From contig DBQU01000070.1 in NCBI GenBank assembly GCA_002305765.1, positions 1 through 31,529 on the forward strand: a stretch of DNA of 31,529 bases, given 5' to 3'. Every line of letters starts with the position of its first letter. Within the stretch, counting starts at the first letter, position 1. Positions 22,515 to 30,192 of the stretch are shown in pieces. The translations under genes and the position numbers were made by a program. Under the pieces are notes generated by a model. It ran no database searches and was not told the DNA's origin. It saw only the letters and a list, made by a program, of their open reading frames with translations. Source of the DNA: Deltaproteobacteria bacterium UBA1386. Lineage in GTDB: Bacteria > Desulfobacterota > Syntrophorhabdia > Syntrophorhabdales > Syntrophorhabdaceae.

Positions 22515-23666
22515 CTACAACCTTTGCATGGCATCGGCCATGCGCTCGAGCGCCTCGGTGAGGCTCCCTCTCGGACAGGCAAAGTTGAGCCTGACAAACC
22601 CCTCTCCGCCCTTCCCGTATTCCCGGCCGTCGTTCAGGGCCACCCTCCCCTCCTCGAGAAAGAAGCGAAACGGGTTCCCCGGTATCCGCGACTCCCTGCA
22701 ATCGATCCAGGCAAGATAGGTCGCCTCCATGCGGCTCATCGAAAGGGAAGGCGATCTCTCGCCCAGGAAGTGCTCCAGAAGACCCCTGTTGCTCTCGAGA
22801 TAGGCAAGACATTGGGTGAGCCACTCCTCGCCGTCCCTGTAGGCTGCCAGGGCCGCGGTGATCCCCAGGACATTCACGTGGGGGATGAGACCTTCGCTGC
22901 CCTTCAGCCAGGTCTTCCTCAACACCGGGTCCCTGATCACCGCGAAGGAGCACTTCAGACCCGCCAGGTTGAACGTCTTGCTCGGCGACATGAAGGTGAT
23001 GGTGCGGTCCGCCACCTCATTGCCGAGCGTGGCGATGGGTAAGTGCCGGTTGCCGGGGAACAGAAGGTCGCAGTGGATCTCATCGGAGCAGATAAGGACG
23101 TCCCGCCTCAGGCAGATATCGGCAAGCCTTTCGAGCTCCTCCTTTCTGAAGACCCGGCCGACGGGGTTGTGGGGATTGCACAGGACAAAGATCCGCGTCC
23201 TGTCCGTGATCGCCTCTTCGAAGGCGTCGAAATCGATCTCGTAGGTGTCCCCCCTTTTTACCAGCGGAGGATCGATGACCGTGCGTCCCCGGTTCACCGG
23301 GTCGGCTATGAAGTGCGAATAGACCGGCGGCTGGACGAGAACGGCCTCCCCCGGCTCCGCGAAGAGTGTGAACGCCAGGTTGAGGCCCGTTACCACCCCG
23401 GGCACAAGGACGATCTCCTCCCCCTGGACATCCCATCCGTAGAGCCTTTTCAGTCTCTCCCGGATGACCTCCACGAACTCCTCCGTCGCCCCTCCATATC
23501 CGAAGACCCGGTGGTCCACCCGTTCGTGCAGGGCCCGGACGACCGGTTCCGGGGAAACGAAGTCCATGTCGGCGACCCACAAGGGGAGGACCCCGCCGCC
23601 GTATCGTCTCCATTTAATGCTGTCCGTGCCTTCTCGCTCGACAGCCTTATCGAAATCATATCTCAT
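22515..23666 (-). CDS. PLP-dependent aminotransferase, MalY/PatB type
   Basis: A 383-residue class I/II fold enzyme of the MalY/PatB (cystathionine beta-lyase-like C-S lyase) family. Family features are the start YDFDKAVEREGTDSIKW, the LPLWVADMDF segment at 27-36, NPHNPVG (164-170), SDEIHCDL (194-201) and the cofactor lysine K230 in SPSKTFNLAG. Full length and all PLP residues are intact. It probably cleaves cystathionine or cysteine or transaminates. MalY-type side functions in regulation cannot be excluded. It is transcribed alone, divergently from the toxin-antitoxin pair. Confidence 0.92.
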   Translation of the reverse strand: MRYDFDKAVEREGTDSIKWRRYGGGVLPLWVADMDFVSPEPVVRALHERVDHRVFGYGGATEEFVEVIRERLKRLYGWDVQGEEIVLVPGVVTGLNLAFTLFAEPGEAVLVQPPVYSHFIADPVNRGRTVIDPPLVKRGDTYEIDFDAFEEAITDRTRIFVLCNPHNPVGRVFRKEELERLADICLRRDVLICSDEIHCDLLFPGNRHLPIATLGNEVADRTITFMSPSKTFNLAGLKCSFAVIRDPVLRKTWLKGSEGLIPHVNVLGITAALAAYRDGEEWLTQCLAYLESNRGLLEHFLGERSPSLSMSRMEATYLAWIDCRESRIPGNPFRFFLEEGRVALNDGREYGKGGEGFVRLNFACPRGSLTEALERMADAMQRL

Positions 23667-23819
23667 ATCCCTTCTCCGTCATCAGCGAGACCCCTTCTCG
23701 ATAAACCCGCGCCCCTCGGGCGCAGGGCAGCGCCCCGGACGTCCGCTGCCTCACTCTACCATTTTGCCGTGCCTTTTAAAAGGCGGCAACCGCCGCCAGC
23801 GTGAAGAGAACCTCCTTTC

Positions 23820-23856
23820 TTGACATTACACCAAATATGTGTATAATTATGTGTAT
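23820..23856 (+). promoter_or_regulatory. Consensus promoter with operator repeats, toxin-antitoxin operon
   Basis: TTGACA (23820-23825) and TATAAT (23842-23847) match the sigma-70 consensus fully at 16-bp spacing. TATGTGTAT occurs as a direct repeat 12 bp apart (23836-23844 and 23848-23856), overlapping the -10. TACAC/GTGTA is inverted at 23827-23843. This is the layout expected for autorepression by a ribbon-helix-helix antitoxin. Confidence 0.75.
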
Positions 23857-23868
23857 TCAGAGGTGACC

Positions 23869-24093
23869 ATGCAAACACGGCACAACATAACACTGAGCGA
23901 AGATATCGCGCGGGAGCTCGATTCCGTCGCGGGAGAACTGGGGGAAAAGAAAAGCTCCGTCATCGAGAAAGCCCTGATGGTCTACTTTGACCTTCTCGAC
24001 CTCAGGGTTGCGCAAAAGAGAATGAAGGATCTCAAGGAAGGGCGGGACAGGACCGTCGACGCCAGAGACGTTTGGAAAGAGATCGGTATCTGA
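23869..24093 (+). CDS. Ribbon-helix-helix antitoxin (RelB/CopG-like)
   Basis: A 74-residue DNA-binding antitoxin. The N-terminal strand and helices, MQTRHNITLSEDIARELDSV then KKSSVIEKALMVYF, form a ribbon-helix-helix. The C-terminal charged tail (LKEGRDRTVDARDVWKEIG) should wrap the toxin. The ATG at 23869 has AGAGGTGA just upstream. It is 3 nt from the toxin gene, in the usual antitoxin-first order. Confidence 0.85.
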   Translation: MQTRHNITLSEDIARELDSVAGELGEKKSSVIEKALMVYFDLLDLRVAQKRMKDLKEGRDRTVDARDVWKEIGI

Positions 24094-24096
24094 GAC

Positions 24097-24360
24097 GTGT
24101 ATACCCTTCAGTTCCTTGGCAAAGCCGTGGAGGACCTCAAGGGGATCGATTTCCCCTTCCAAAGGATCATAAAGGAAAAACTTCTCATTCTGGCTGAGAA
24201 CCCCGACGTCCTCAAGAACAACATCACCAGGCTTTCCGGCACGGACGAAGAATACTACAGGCTGCGTGTCGGAAACTACCGGATCATCTTCGAGAAGAAG
24301 GAGAGAGAACTCCTGATCCTCGTTGTTCGCATCGGCCACAGGCGGGAAGTGTATCGATGA
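24097..24360 (+). CDS. ParE/RelE-family toxin
   Basis: An 87-residue protein of the RelE/ParE fold. It begins at GTG 24097, 3 nt after the antitoxin stop. Family features are LTxxA-type helix residues (KAVEDLKGIDFPFQRIIKEKL), ITRLSGTDEEYYRLRVGNYRIIFE and a C-terminal HRREVYR that carries the usual Arg/Tyr surface. The RVGNYRIIF strand and the final RIGHRREVY strand are hallmarks. RelE-type mRNA cleavage is more likely than ParE gyrase poisoning, but the sequence does not decide. It is complete and probably active. Confidence 0.85.
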   Translation: MYTLQFLGKAVEDLKGIDFPFQRIIKEKLLILAENPDVLKNNITRLSGTDEEYYRLRVGNYRIIFEKKERELLILVVRIGHRREVYR

Positions 24361-24382
24361 CCCCCTGGCCGTGTACGAGGCC

Positions 24383-25030
24383 CTACCTTCTGAACCATCT
24401 CGGGTCACTGAACCATTTTGTCGTCCGCTGTATCCGGTTGGTGTAGTTCGTCACGAACTCGCGGATCAGTCTGCGGGTGATCCTCTGGAGGTCGTTGTTC
24501 TTGAGCAGGTGCCCGATGTCCTCGGGGTCCTTGAAGGTGATCTCGAGGACGATGTCGCAAAAGCCGCCGAGCACCACGTTCCAGCAGTTCGTCACCGTGA
24601 CGTAGTCGATCTTCGCCATTGCCGGGAGGTATTCGTTGACGATGAAGTCCTGGTACCCCTCCTTCATGTCGGGCTTCAGGTCATAGTACTGGTTGAACTT
24701 CCAGACGCCCTTCTGGACGGGATACTTCCCCAGCTTGACCGTGCCGTCAGGCTCGAGCACGGTGTTGTTGAAGTTGGCCACATACTTTCGCAGTCCCAGG
24801 GCAAGGTCCCTGAATTCCTTGCCGGTTATGATCCTGGAAATATCCTCCAGGCTCTCCGACGAGAACGCAGTTATCGTCCTCGGCCCGAAACCCACCTCGA
24901 CGAAGTATCCCCCCACCGGCACGAGACCCAGGGTCGTAACCTCTGCAAGATACGTGTTGTTCAGGTAATCCGTGTACTCCTTCTCCCTGCCCTGAATGAC
25001 ATCCCAGTACTGGATGAACAATAGTGACAT
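24383..25030 (-). CDS. Unknown protein with two similar alpha/beta halves
   Basis: A 214-residue protein from the ATG at 25030, preceded by a purine-rich AAAGGGGGGG. The two halves look like duplicates: LLFIQYWDVIQGREKEYTDYLNN (residues 3-25) aligns with the segment beginning KFNQYYDLKPDMKEGYQDFI. Later, the AFSSESLEDISRII and TFKDPEDIGHLL blocks correspond. This is the pattern of fused ferredoxin-like (dimeric alpha-beta barrel) domains. There is no signal peptide. The C-terminus has NRIQRTTKWFSDPRWFRR. I do not recognise a family with certainty. An upstream in-frame ATG would run into the divergent promoter and is rejected. Confidence 0.65.
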   Translation of the reverse strand: MSLLFIQYWDVIQGREKEYTDYLNNTYLAEVTTLGLVPVGGYFVEVGFGPRTITAFSSESLEDISRIITGKEFRDLALGLRKYVANFNNTVLEPDGTVKLGKYPVQKGVWKFNQYYDLKPDMKEGYQDFIVNEYLPAMAKIDYVTVTNCWNVVLGGFCDIVLEITFKDPEDIGHLLKNNDLQRITRRLIREFVTNYTNRIQRTTKWFSDPRWFRR

Positions 25031-25190
25031 GACCGCCCCCCCTTTTTTTCTTTCCCGGTTCATGAAGAACCTGAGAATATTATACGGCCAGATGTACGCC
25101 AAGTACAGGAGCGCGAGGACGCCCCTTCCAGGATGCGGAGAGTGGGATATAATTACTGTATTACGAGAACAAAGATGCCGGGAGGGTACC

Positions 25191-25646
25191 ATGAAGAAGA
25201 TAGACGCGCTGGCAGAGACATTTGCCGGTTCATGGGGCCGGTTTGTCCATGACTTCGTTGGGATCGTTGTCCTCAAGGTGGAAGATGTCGCCAGGTCAAA
25301 GCAGGCATCGGGGCAGGCCCCCGGCCCGTACGAAGCACGGCTGATCCCCCTTGTCGAGAAGATCGCCGAAGACATTCATGAGGATCAGGGGTCCCTGCTT
25401 CAGGCGGTACATGCGGAACTGAACGAAGACCCGGCTTCCTGGCCGGTCCTGTCCTATCTGGTGCGCGAGTTCGAATTCTTCCATGAACTGACATCCCTTT
25501 CCCGCGGCAACGATGTTGATGAAGCGATAGAGGCCGGCCGGACCATCAGGGGGTCTTTCGAAGAGGTTGTCGCGATGCCCGGGAAAGTACGGAAGAGCCT
25601 TAAGGTTCTCGACGGGGTCCTGGAACTCCTGAAGAGGGCTGCCTGA
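25191..25646 (+). CDS. Helical protein of unknown function
   Basis: A 151-residue cytoplasmic protein, starting at ATG 25191 with GGGAGGG 4 nt upstream. It is predicted to be almost all helix, with acidic stretches, and has no membrane segment or signal peptide. The middle contains SWPVLSYLVREFEFFHEL and the C-terminus KSLKVLDGVLELLKRAA. TATAAT at 25148-25153 may be its -10 box but no clear -35 is present. It is divergent from the duplicated-half protein and convergent with mlaA, which ends 15 bp away. No family is recognised. Confidence 0.6.
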   Translation: MKKIDALAETFAGSWGRFVHDFVGIVVLKVEDVARSKQASGQAPGPYEARLIPLVEKIAEDIHEDQGSLLQAVHAELNEDPASWPVLSYLVREFEFFHELTSLSRGNDVDEAIEAGRTIRGSFEEVVAMPGKVRKSLKVLDGVLELLKRAA

Positions 25647-25660
25647 TCCCTCCCGGGCCT

Positions 25661-26701
25661 CTAGCGGTTCTCGATGAGGTCCGTGCGGTACTGGATGTAG
25701 ATGTCGCGCATGGATACGTAGGGATCCACGGCCGCCTTCTTGAGCGCCTCGTATTCACCGATGCGGAACGACGTGCTGTTGATCTTCTCATGCACGAAGA
25801 GGCCCACGTTCTGGTAATCGAAGAACTCCGTACCAACGTATGTCTGCGGCCTCAGGGCCCAATCCACGAGAAAACCGAACCCGTCGCGGGGGCTCGATGG
25901 GCCGAGAAAAGGCAGGACGAGATAGAAACCGGGGCCCAGGCCCCACTTGCCCAAAGTCTGGCCAAAATCGGCGTTGCGGCCCTTTATGCCGAAACACTCC
26001 TCGGCGCAGTTCCGCAGTCCTCCCACGCCGACCGTGGAGTTGATGAGGAGCTTCGCCAACTCTTCCCCGGCATAGCCCGGCTTGCCCTGAAAAAGATTGT
26101 TCAGGATGCGGACCGGGGCCGTCAGATTTCGATAGAAATTGCTGAAAAGCTGCCTGAACGGCTGGGGCATGACGTACTTGTAGCCCGTGGCGGCGGGTTT
26201 CCACATCCAGAAATAGAGTTTGTCGTTGAAGTGAAACATGGCCACGTTGAATGGCCGCAGGGGATCGGCTATCTGGACCTGCGGTTTGGCCGCGGTCGCG
26301 CTGTCGGGCGCCACATCACCGTACTCATCCGCCGATTCTTTCGCGGCGGCACCGGGAACCGCTTCACCCACATCTTTCGCTGTCACATCACCGTATTCAT
26401 CCGGCGGCGTCTGTCTGGCGGCGGCGAAAGTCGAAAAATTTTCGCGTTCGCCTTCGGTCGCCTGAAGGCCTCTCCAGGATGTGTTGCCGGCCGCCATGGT
26501 GTAAGCGGCACGTGACGCCGGCCTGTCCCCCGTGTCCTGAAGGTCCCGTATCGTGATCTTGCCGAGTTCCGGAATGCCCTCCTCCGCGTGGAGCAAGGGG
26601 CAGCACAGAAGAAACGCCATGGTCAGACAGAGTCCGCCCATGGTCCTCAAAGAGATTCGCCTTCGGGGCTGCCCGGCGGCAGAGCGGCGCCTCGACATCA
26701 T
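25661..26701 (-). CDS. mlaA: MlaA/VacJ outer-membrane lipid protein with a long linker
   Basis: A 346-residue MlaA-type protein that removes phospholipids from the outer leaflet of the outer membrane. The MlaA domain starts near residue 143 with IADPLRPFNVAMFHFNDKLY and contains the conserved GIKGRNADFGQTLGKWG and GPSSPRDGFG segments. Residues 40-140 form a linker, low in complexity and Ala/Asp-rich, that carries DEYGDV twice. The signal peptide (GGLCLTMAFLLCCPLLHAEE) ends in LHA without a clear lipobox, unlike E. coli MlaA. The stop of mlaC overlaps its ATG by ATGA. The typical MlaA is about 250 residues. Confidence 0.88.
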   Translation of the reverse strand: MMSRRRSAAGQPRRRISLRTMGGLCLTMAFLLCCPLLHAEEGIPELGKITIRDLQDTGDRPASRAAYTMAAGNTSWRGLQATEGERENFSTFAAARQTPPDEYGDVTAKDVGEAVPGAAAKESADEYGDVAPDSATAAKPQVQIADPLRPFNVAMFHFNDKLYFWMWKPAATGYKYVMPQPFRQLFSNFYRNLTAPVRILNNLFQGKPGYAGEELAKLLINSTVGVGGLRNCAEECFGIKGRNADFGQTLGKWGLGPGFYLVLPFLGPSSPRDGFGFLVDWALRPQTYVGTEFFDYQNVGLFVHEKINSTSFRIGEYEALKKAAVDPYVSMRDIYIQYRTDLIENR

Positions 26702-27288
26702 TTCCCTACCCTTTTCCGCAGGGTGTCTATCAACACCTGCGGAGGGTTGCTTCCCAGGATGTCTCTGAACTGCGTGCGGTAATTGCTGATGAGACTTACC
26801 CCCTCAATGACGACGTCGTATACCATCCAGTCGTTACCCTTTTTTATGACCCTGTAATTGATGGGCACCGTGGTGTTGCCCTTTGTGACCACGCTCTGCA
26901 CTTCCGTCGTGGTCTCGGTAAGCTGCATCTCCTTCGTGAACTCGACCTTCTCATTCGTGTATGCCGTAATCCTGTCTATATAAGTGTTCCTGAGGAGCGT
27001 CTTGAAAAGCTCGACAAACTCCTTGCGCTGGTCCATGCTCAGCCTGTTCCAGTTAAGCCCCAGGGTCCGCTTCGAAAGTTCCACATAATCGAAGAGCTTT
27101 TCAGCCGCTGCCTCAATTTTCTGCTCCTTGACCTTCTTACCCGCATCCCCCTTGAGCTTCGGGTCCCTGAGCACGTCGAGAACGCTGTTCGCGTTCGTTT
27201 TGACCATATCCAGGGCCGAGGCCGCAAAGGCATGGAGAGGTATCATCGATATGATGAATATCATCAGACCGGCCAGTACTTTTCTCAC
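26698..27288 (-). CDS. mlaC: MlaC periplasmic phospholipid carrier
   Basis: A 196-residue periplasmic shuttle of the Ttg2D/MlaC family that carries phospholipids between MlaA and the MlaFED complex. The signal peptide (MRKVLAGLMIFIISMIPLHAFA) ends near Ala-Ser. The mature part has the FDYVELSKRTLGLNWNRLS segment, the TYIDRITAYTNEKVEF segment and INYRVIKKGNDWMVYDVVIEGVSLISNYR, all family signatures. It starts 14 bp after mlaD and overlaps mlaA by 4 nt. Confidence 0.93.
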   Translation of the reverse strand: MRKVLAGLMIFIISMIPLHAFAASALDMVKTNANSVLDVLRDPKLKGDAGKKVKEQKIEAAAEKLFDYVELSKRTLGLNWNRLSMDQRKEFVELFKTLLRNTYIDRITAYTNEKVEFTKEMQLTETTTEVQSVVTKGNTTVPINYRVIKKGNDWMVYDVVIEGVSLISNYRTQFRDILGSNPPQVLIDTLRKRVGK

Positions 27289-27302
27289 TTATTCCTCCTT
27301 GA

Positions 27303-27791
27303 TCATTTGGCAGGCGGCTGTTCCTCACCCTGCGCGGGCGGTTTCTTGACGTCTCCGAAGGCGTACTTGCCTATGAGGTCTTCGATATCCGCCGGAACCG
27401 AGGTCTGGGTGATGGCTCCTCCGGGCTTGAGGACCTCTCCCGATCCCCCCGGATCCACCTTTACATATTTATCGCCGATAAGGCCCGCGGTCTTAATAAT
27501 GGCCGACGCATCGTCGTAGATGACCGTCCCTTTATCGATCTTCATCCCCACCACACCCATCTGCCTCTCCTGATCGATGGTGAGGCTCGTCACCGAGCCC
27601 ACCTGGATGCCGAACACCTCGACGGCGCTTCCCACCCTCAGTCCCGCGACTGAGGTGAAGCGGGCTTTGAGAGGATAGGTTTTCTCTCCGAAGAGCGACA
27701 CATTGCCAAGTTTCACGGTCATATAGCCGACACAGATGAGACCTGCCACTATGAAAATGCCCACCGTCGTCTCTATGGAATACTTTTTCAT
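27303..27791 (-). CDS. mlaD: MlaD MCE-domain substrate-binding protein
   Basis: A 162-residue inner-membrane protein. One TM segment (about 9-25, TVGIFIVAGLICVGYM) precedes a single MCE domain (about 35-115) with AGLRVGSAVEVFGIQVGSVTSL and the ligand loop AGLIGDKYVKVDPGG. The C-terminal tail is Pro/Gln/Glu-rich. MlaD forms a hexameric ring on MlaE that gates lipid passage. Its ATG overlaps the mlaF stop (27788-27791). Confidence 0.94.
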   Translation of the reverse strand: MKKYSIETTVGIFIVAGLICVGYMTVKLGNVSLFGEKTYPLKARFTSVAGLRVGSAVEVFGIQVGSVTSLTIDQERQMGVVGMKIDKGTVIYDDASAIIKTAGLIGDKYVKVDPGGSGEVLKPGGAITQTSVPADIEDLIGKYAFGDVKKPPAQGEEQPPAK

Positions 27792-29041
27792 TGCTCCTCA
27801 CCTCCAAAATCACACCGGTATGTCGATATGATCTCCTGCTTCGCCCGGCCCTTCTCGATTATCTCGTCGATCGTGTCCTCGGGGGAGATCTCCGTGACCC
27901 CGGCATGGATGTGAATATCGAAACAGGTGGCCTCACCGCTGTTCCCCGATGCGATGTCCCGTATGTGGTCTATGACACCGTGCTCCAGGTTGCGGGAATA
28001 GTCCTCGACCAGCTTGCGGGCCTCCTCTATGGTCTTGCGGGGAAATATGGTCAATATCTCGTCCCTGCTGTGACGAGCCGAAAAACCGCCGACGGCGTTG
28101 AAATACCGGTTGGTGTATTCTCCCAGGGCCTTCAAGGCCTCCAGGGCGGCCTGCGTCCCCAGGGCCTCGGAGAGGATGTTGAGGCGAACGCCGAAGAGCG
28201 CCGCGGAAGAGGTCGCCTCCCTGGCGGTGCTCCCCAGCATGGCGGAATAGTGCATCTTGAAGGCCTCCCGCGATAGAAGACCCGTCAACTGGTCCTCGAA
28301 ACCGTCGAGGCTCCGCAGGAACTCATCGATCATGGGAACGTTCTGCTTGAGGGCATCCTCGTACGCTCCCTCGAAGCCCACGCCTCCTTCCCAGAGGATG
28401 ATGACCCGGTCGGAGATGAAGAACACGTCGGGGATGTCGTGGCTTATCATGATGGCCGTGAAACCATATTTCTTCCTGTAATGGATGATCATGCTGAGGA
28501 TCATGTTCTTCCGGATAGGGTCCTGGCCTGTCGTCGGCTCGTCGAAGAGGACGATCTCGGGGTCGGTTACAAGCGCGCGCGCCAGGGCCACCCGTTTCTG
28601 CATGCCCCCCGAGAGCTCGGACGGGAATTTCCCGACAGCCTCCGCAAGCTCCAGGTCCTCTATCCGCTTCATCGCCCGCTTCTCTATCTCCGCCTTCGGC
28701 AGGTCCGTCGTCTGACGCAGGGGAAAGGCCACGTTCTCGAGGACGGTCATCGAATCGAGGAGGGCGTTGTTCTGGAACAGGTAGGCTATCTTGCTCCTGT
28801 GACCTTCCCACTCGGCCTTCTTCATTTTATTGATGGGCGTGCCCCGGAAGAGGATGGTGCCTTCGTCGGGCTTGAGCAGGCCGATGATGTGCTTGAGGAG
28901 CACGCTCTTGCCGGTACCGCTCTTCCCGATGATCGTTGTGACCTGGTTCTCGTAGATGCTCAAATTGACGTTGTCCAGCACGGTCTTTCCATTGAACCGC
29001 TTCGTAACGTTCCTGAACTCTATAAGAGGGGGGGCATCCAT
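27788..29041 (-). CDS. mlaF: MlaF ATPase fused to a degenerate GGDEF domain
   Basis: A 417-residue protein, about 150 residues longer than usual MlaF. Residues 1-240 form a complete ABC ATPase: Walker A GKSGTGKS (39-46), Q90, signature LSGGMQ (143-148), Walker B VLFDEP with D167 and E168, and switch H201. Residues about 246-410 follow the GGDEF pattern: FEDQLTGLLSREAF (248-261), the LFGVRLNILSEALG block, ARHSRDEILTIFP (322-334) at the GGDEF position, then EEARKLVED and FDIHIHAGVTEISPEDTIDEIIEKGRA. The motif reads SRDEI instead of GGDEF, and the metal-binding aspartates of the first strand are missing (GVR). It should not make c-di-GMP but may regulate the ATPase or bind a nucleotide. No MlaB gene is present. 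Confidence 0.88.
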   Translation of the reverse strand: MDAPPLIEFRNVTKRFNGKTVLDNVNLSIYENQVTTIIGKSGTGKSVLLKHIIGLLKPDEGTILFRGTPINKMKKAEWEGHRSKIAYLFQNNALLDSMTVLENVAFPLRQTTDLPKAEIEKRAMKRIEDLELAEAVGKFPSELSGGMQKRVALARALVTDPEIVLFDEPTTGQDPIRKNMILSMIIHYRKKYGFTAIMISHDIPDVFFISDRVIILWEGGVGFEGAYEDALKQNVPMIDEFLRSLDGFEDQLTGLLSREAFKMHYSAMLGSTAREATSSAALFGVRLNILSEALGTQAALEALKALGEYTNRYFNAVGGFSARHSRDEILTIFPRKTIEEARKLVEDYSRNLEHGVIDHIRDIASGNSGEATCFDIHIHAGVTEISPEDTIDEIIEKGRAKQEIISTYRCDFGGEEQ

Positions 29042-29050
29042 ATCTCGTCC

Positions 29051-29872
29051 TTACATCAGGAATGATGTCACCACGTAGTCGGAAACGAGGATCATCACGC
29101 AGGAGATCACGACCGCCGATACCGTGGCCAAACCTACCGATTTCGCGCCGAACCCGTCACTCCTCATGTGGCAGAAATATCCCTGGAAGCAGCAGATGCA
29201 GGAGACGATGGCGCCGAACACGAGGGCCTTTATGAACCCCCCCCGGATATCCACCATGTCGATGGAGGACTGGACGCGGTAGAAATATGTGCCCCCATTC
29301 GTCCCCAGGAGGACGACGCCCGTGATATACCCGCCGATGATGCCTATGAGGTCGAAAAATGCCGTAAGCAGGGGAAAGCTGATGATCGAAGCCGCTATCT
29401 TCGGGCTGATCAGGTAGCGGATGGGGTCCACACCCATCGTGTAAAGCGCGTCGATCTGCTCTGAATTACGCAGTATGCCGATCTCGGCGGCCATCGCCGA
29501 ACCGGCACGCGCCGTTATCATGATGGCCGTCAGGACCGGCCCAAGCTCCCGAACGAGGGAAAGGGAAATGGCCGACCCGAGGGCGCCCACGGAACCGAAC
29601 TTCACGAGGGTGTAGAAGAGCTGAAGACCCAGCACCATGCCCGTGAAAAGGGCGACGAGCATCACGATGAGGGAGGATTTTGCACCGATGTAGTAGGTCT
29701 GGCTCGTGATCTCACGGATCTGCCTCGACCTGAAGATGTTGATGAAACCGAGGAAGAAGAAGACGGCCATGGCGCCGAAATTCCCGACGGTACGGATGGT
29801 CCACCGGCCTACGGTCGAGAAAAAAGAGACAAGCATATTCACAGGTTTGTTTGTCTCGTCGCGTTCCTTCAT
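29051..29872 (-). CDS. mlaE: MlaE permease
   Basis: A 273-residue inner-membrane permease of the MlaE family, with the MlaE signature segments SLVRELGPVLTAIMITARAGSAMAAEIG and MGVDPIRYLISPKI, and about five or six membrane segments. I chose the ATG at 29872 (MKERDETNKP), which has a GGGGA ribosome site; the longer frame begins with a TTG at 29938 and has poorer support. It is the first gene of the operon and lies 10 bp before mlaF. Confidence 0.92.
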   Translation of the reverse strand: MKERDETNKPVNMLVSFFSTVGRWTIRTVGNFGAMAVFFFLGFINIFRSRQIREITSQTYYIGAKSSLIVMLVALFTGMVLGLQLFYTLVKFGSVGALGSAISLSLVRELGPVLTAIMITARAGSAMAAEIGILRNSEQIDALYTMGVDPIRYLISPKIAASIISFPLLTAFFDLIGIIGGYITGVVLLGTNGGTYFYRVQSSIDMVDIRGGFIKALVFGAIVSCICCFQGYFCHMRSDGFGAKSVGLATVSAVVISCVMILVSDYVVTSFLM

Positions 29873-30192
29873 GTCGTCCCCAGCATCCCAAGCCGAAAAT
29901 GCCTGCCCTCTCTCCCGGTTCCATGACGACCGGGCCAAACATTGCGACAGGCCGATACCTCTTATCTCCGTTCAGCCATTATAAGCAACGGGACCCGTAC
30001 TGTCAACTAATGCGTAAGCATTTCAAGACCATGTCCAACGTCCTTTTGTCAAGGTTTTCATCACGGGACCGGGGTGGACCCGGCCGCCTGGCGCGCTGTC
30101 GACCCAACGGACCTGTTGCCTTTTCCGCCGTCACGGAGTAGCATATCGGCGATGAGCACAGGAGCGGACGTGATCGGAAGAGAGGCGGTCCC
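29873..30192. other. Intergenic region between mlaE and the small lipoprotein gene
   Basis: This 320-bp region lies between divergent genes. It contains the consensus promoter of the mla operon at 29978-30006. A ribosome site (GAGAGG) lies before the plus-strand lipoprotein at 30193. I see no RNA gene, repeat or credible additional open reading frame. A plus-strand promoter is not obvious. Confidence 0.5.
29978..30006 (-). promoter_or_regulatory. Consensus sigma-70 promoter of the mla operon
   Basis: On the minus strand, TTGACA (30006-30001) and TATAAT (29983-29978) both match consensus exactly at the ideal 17-bp spacing. Transcription should start near 29971, leaving a leader of about 100 nt to the mlaE ATG at 29872. 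Strong constitutive expression is likely. Confidence 0.85.
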
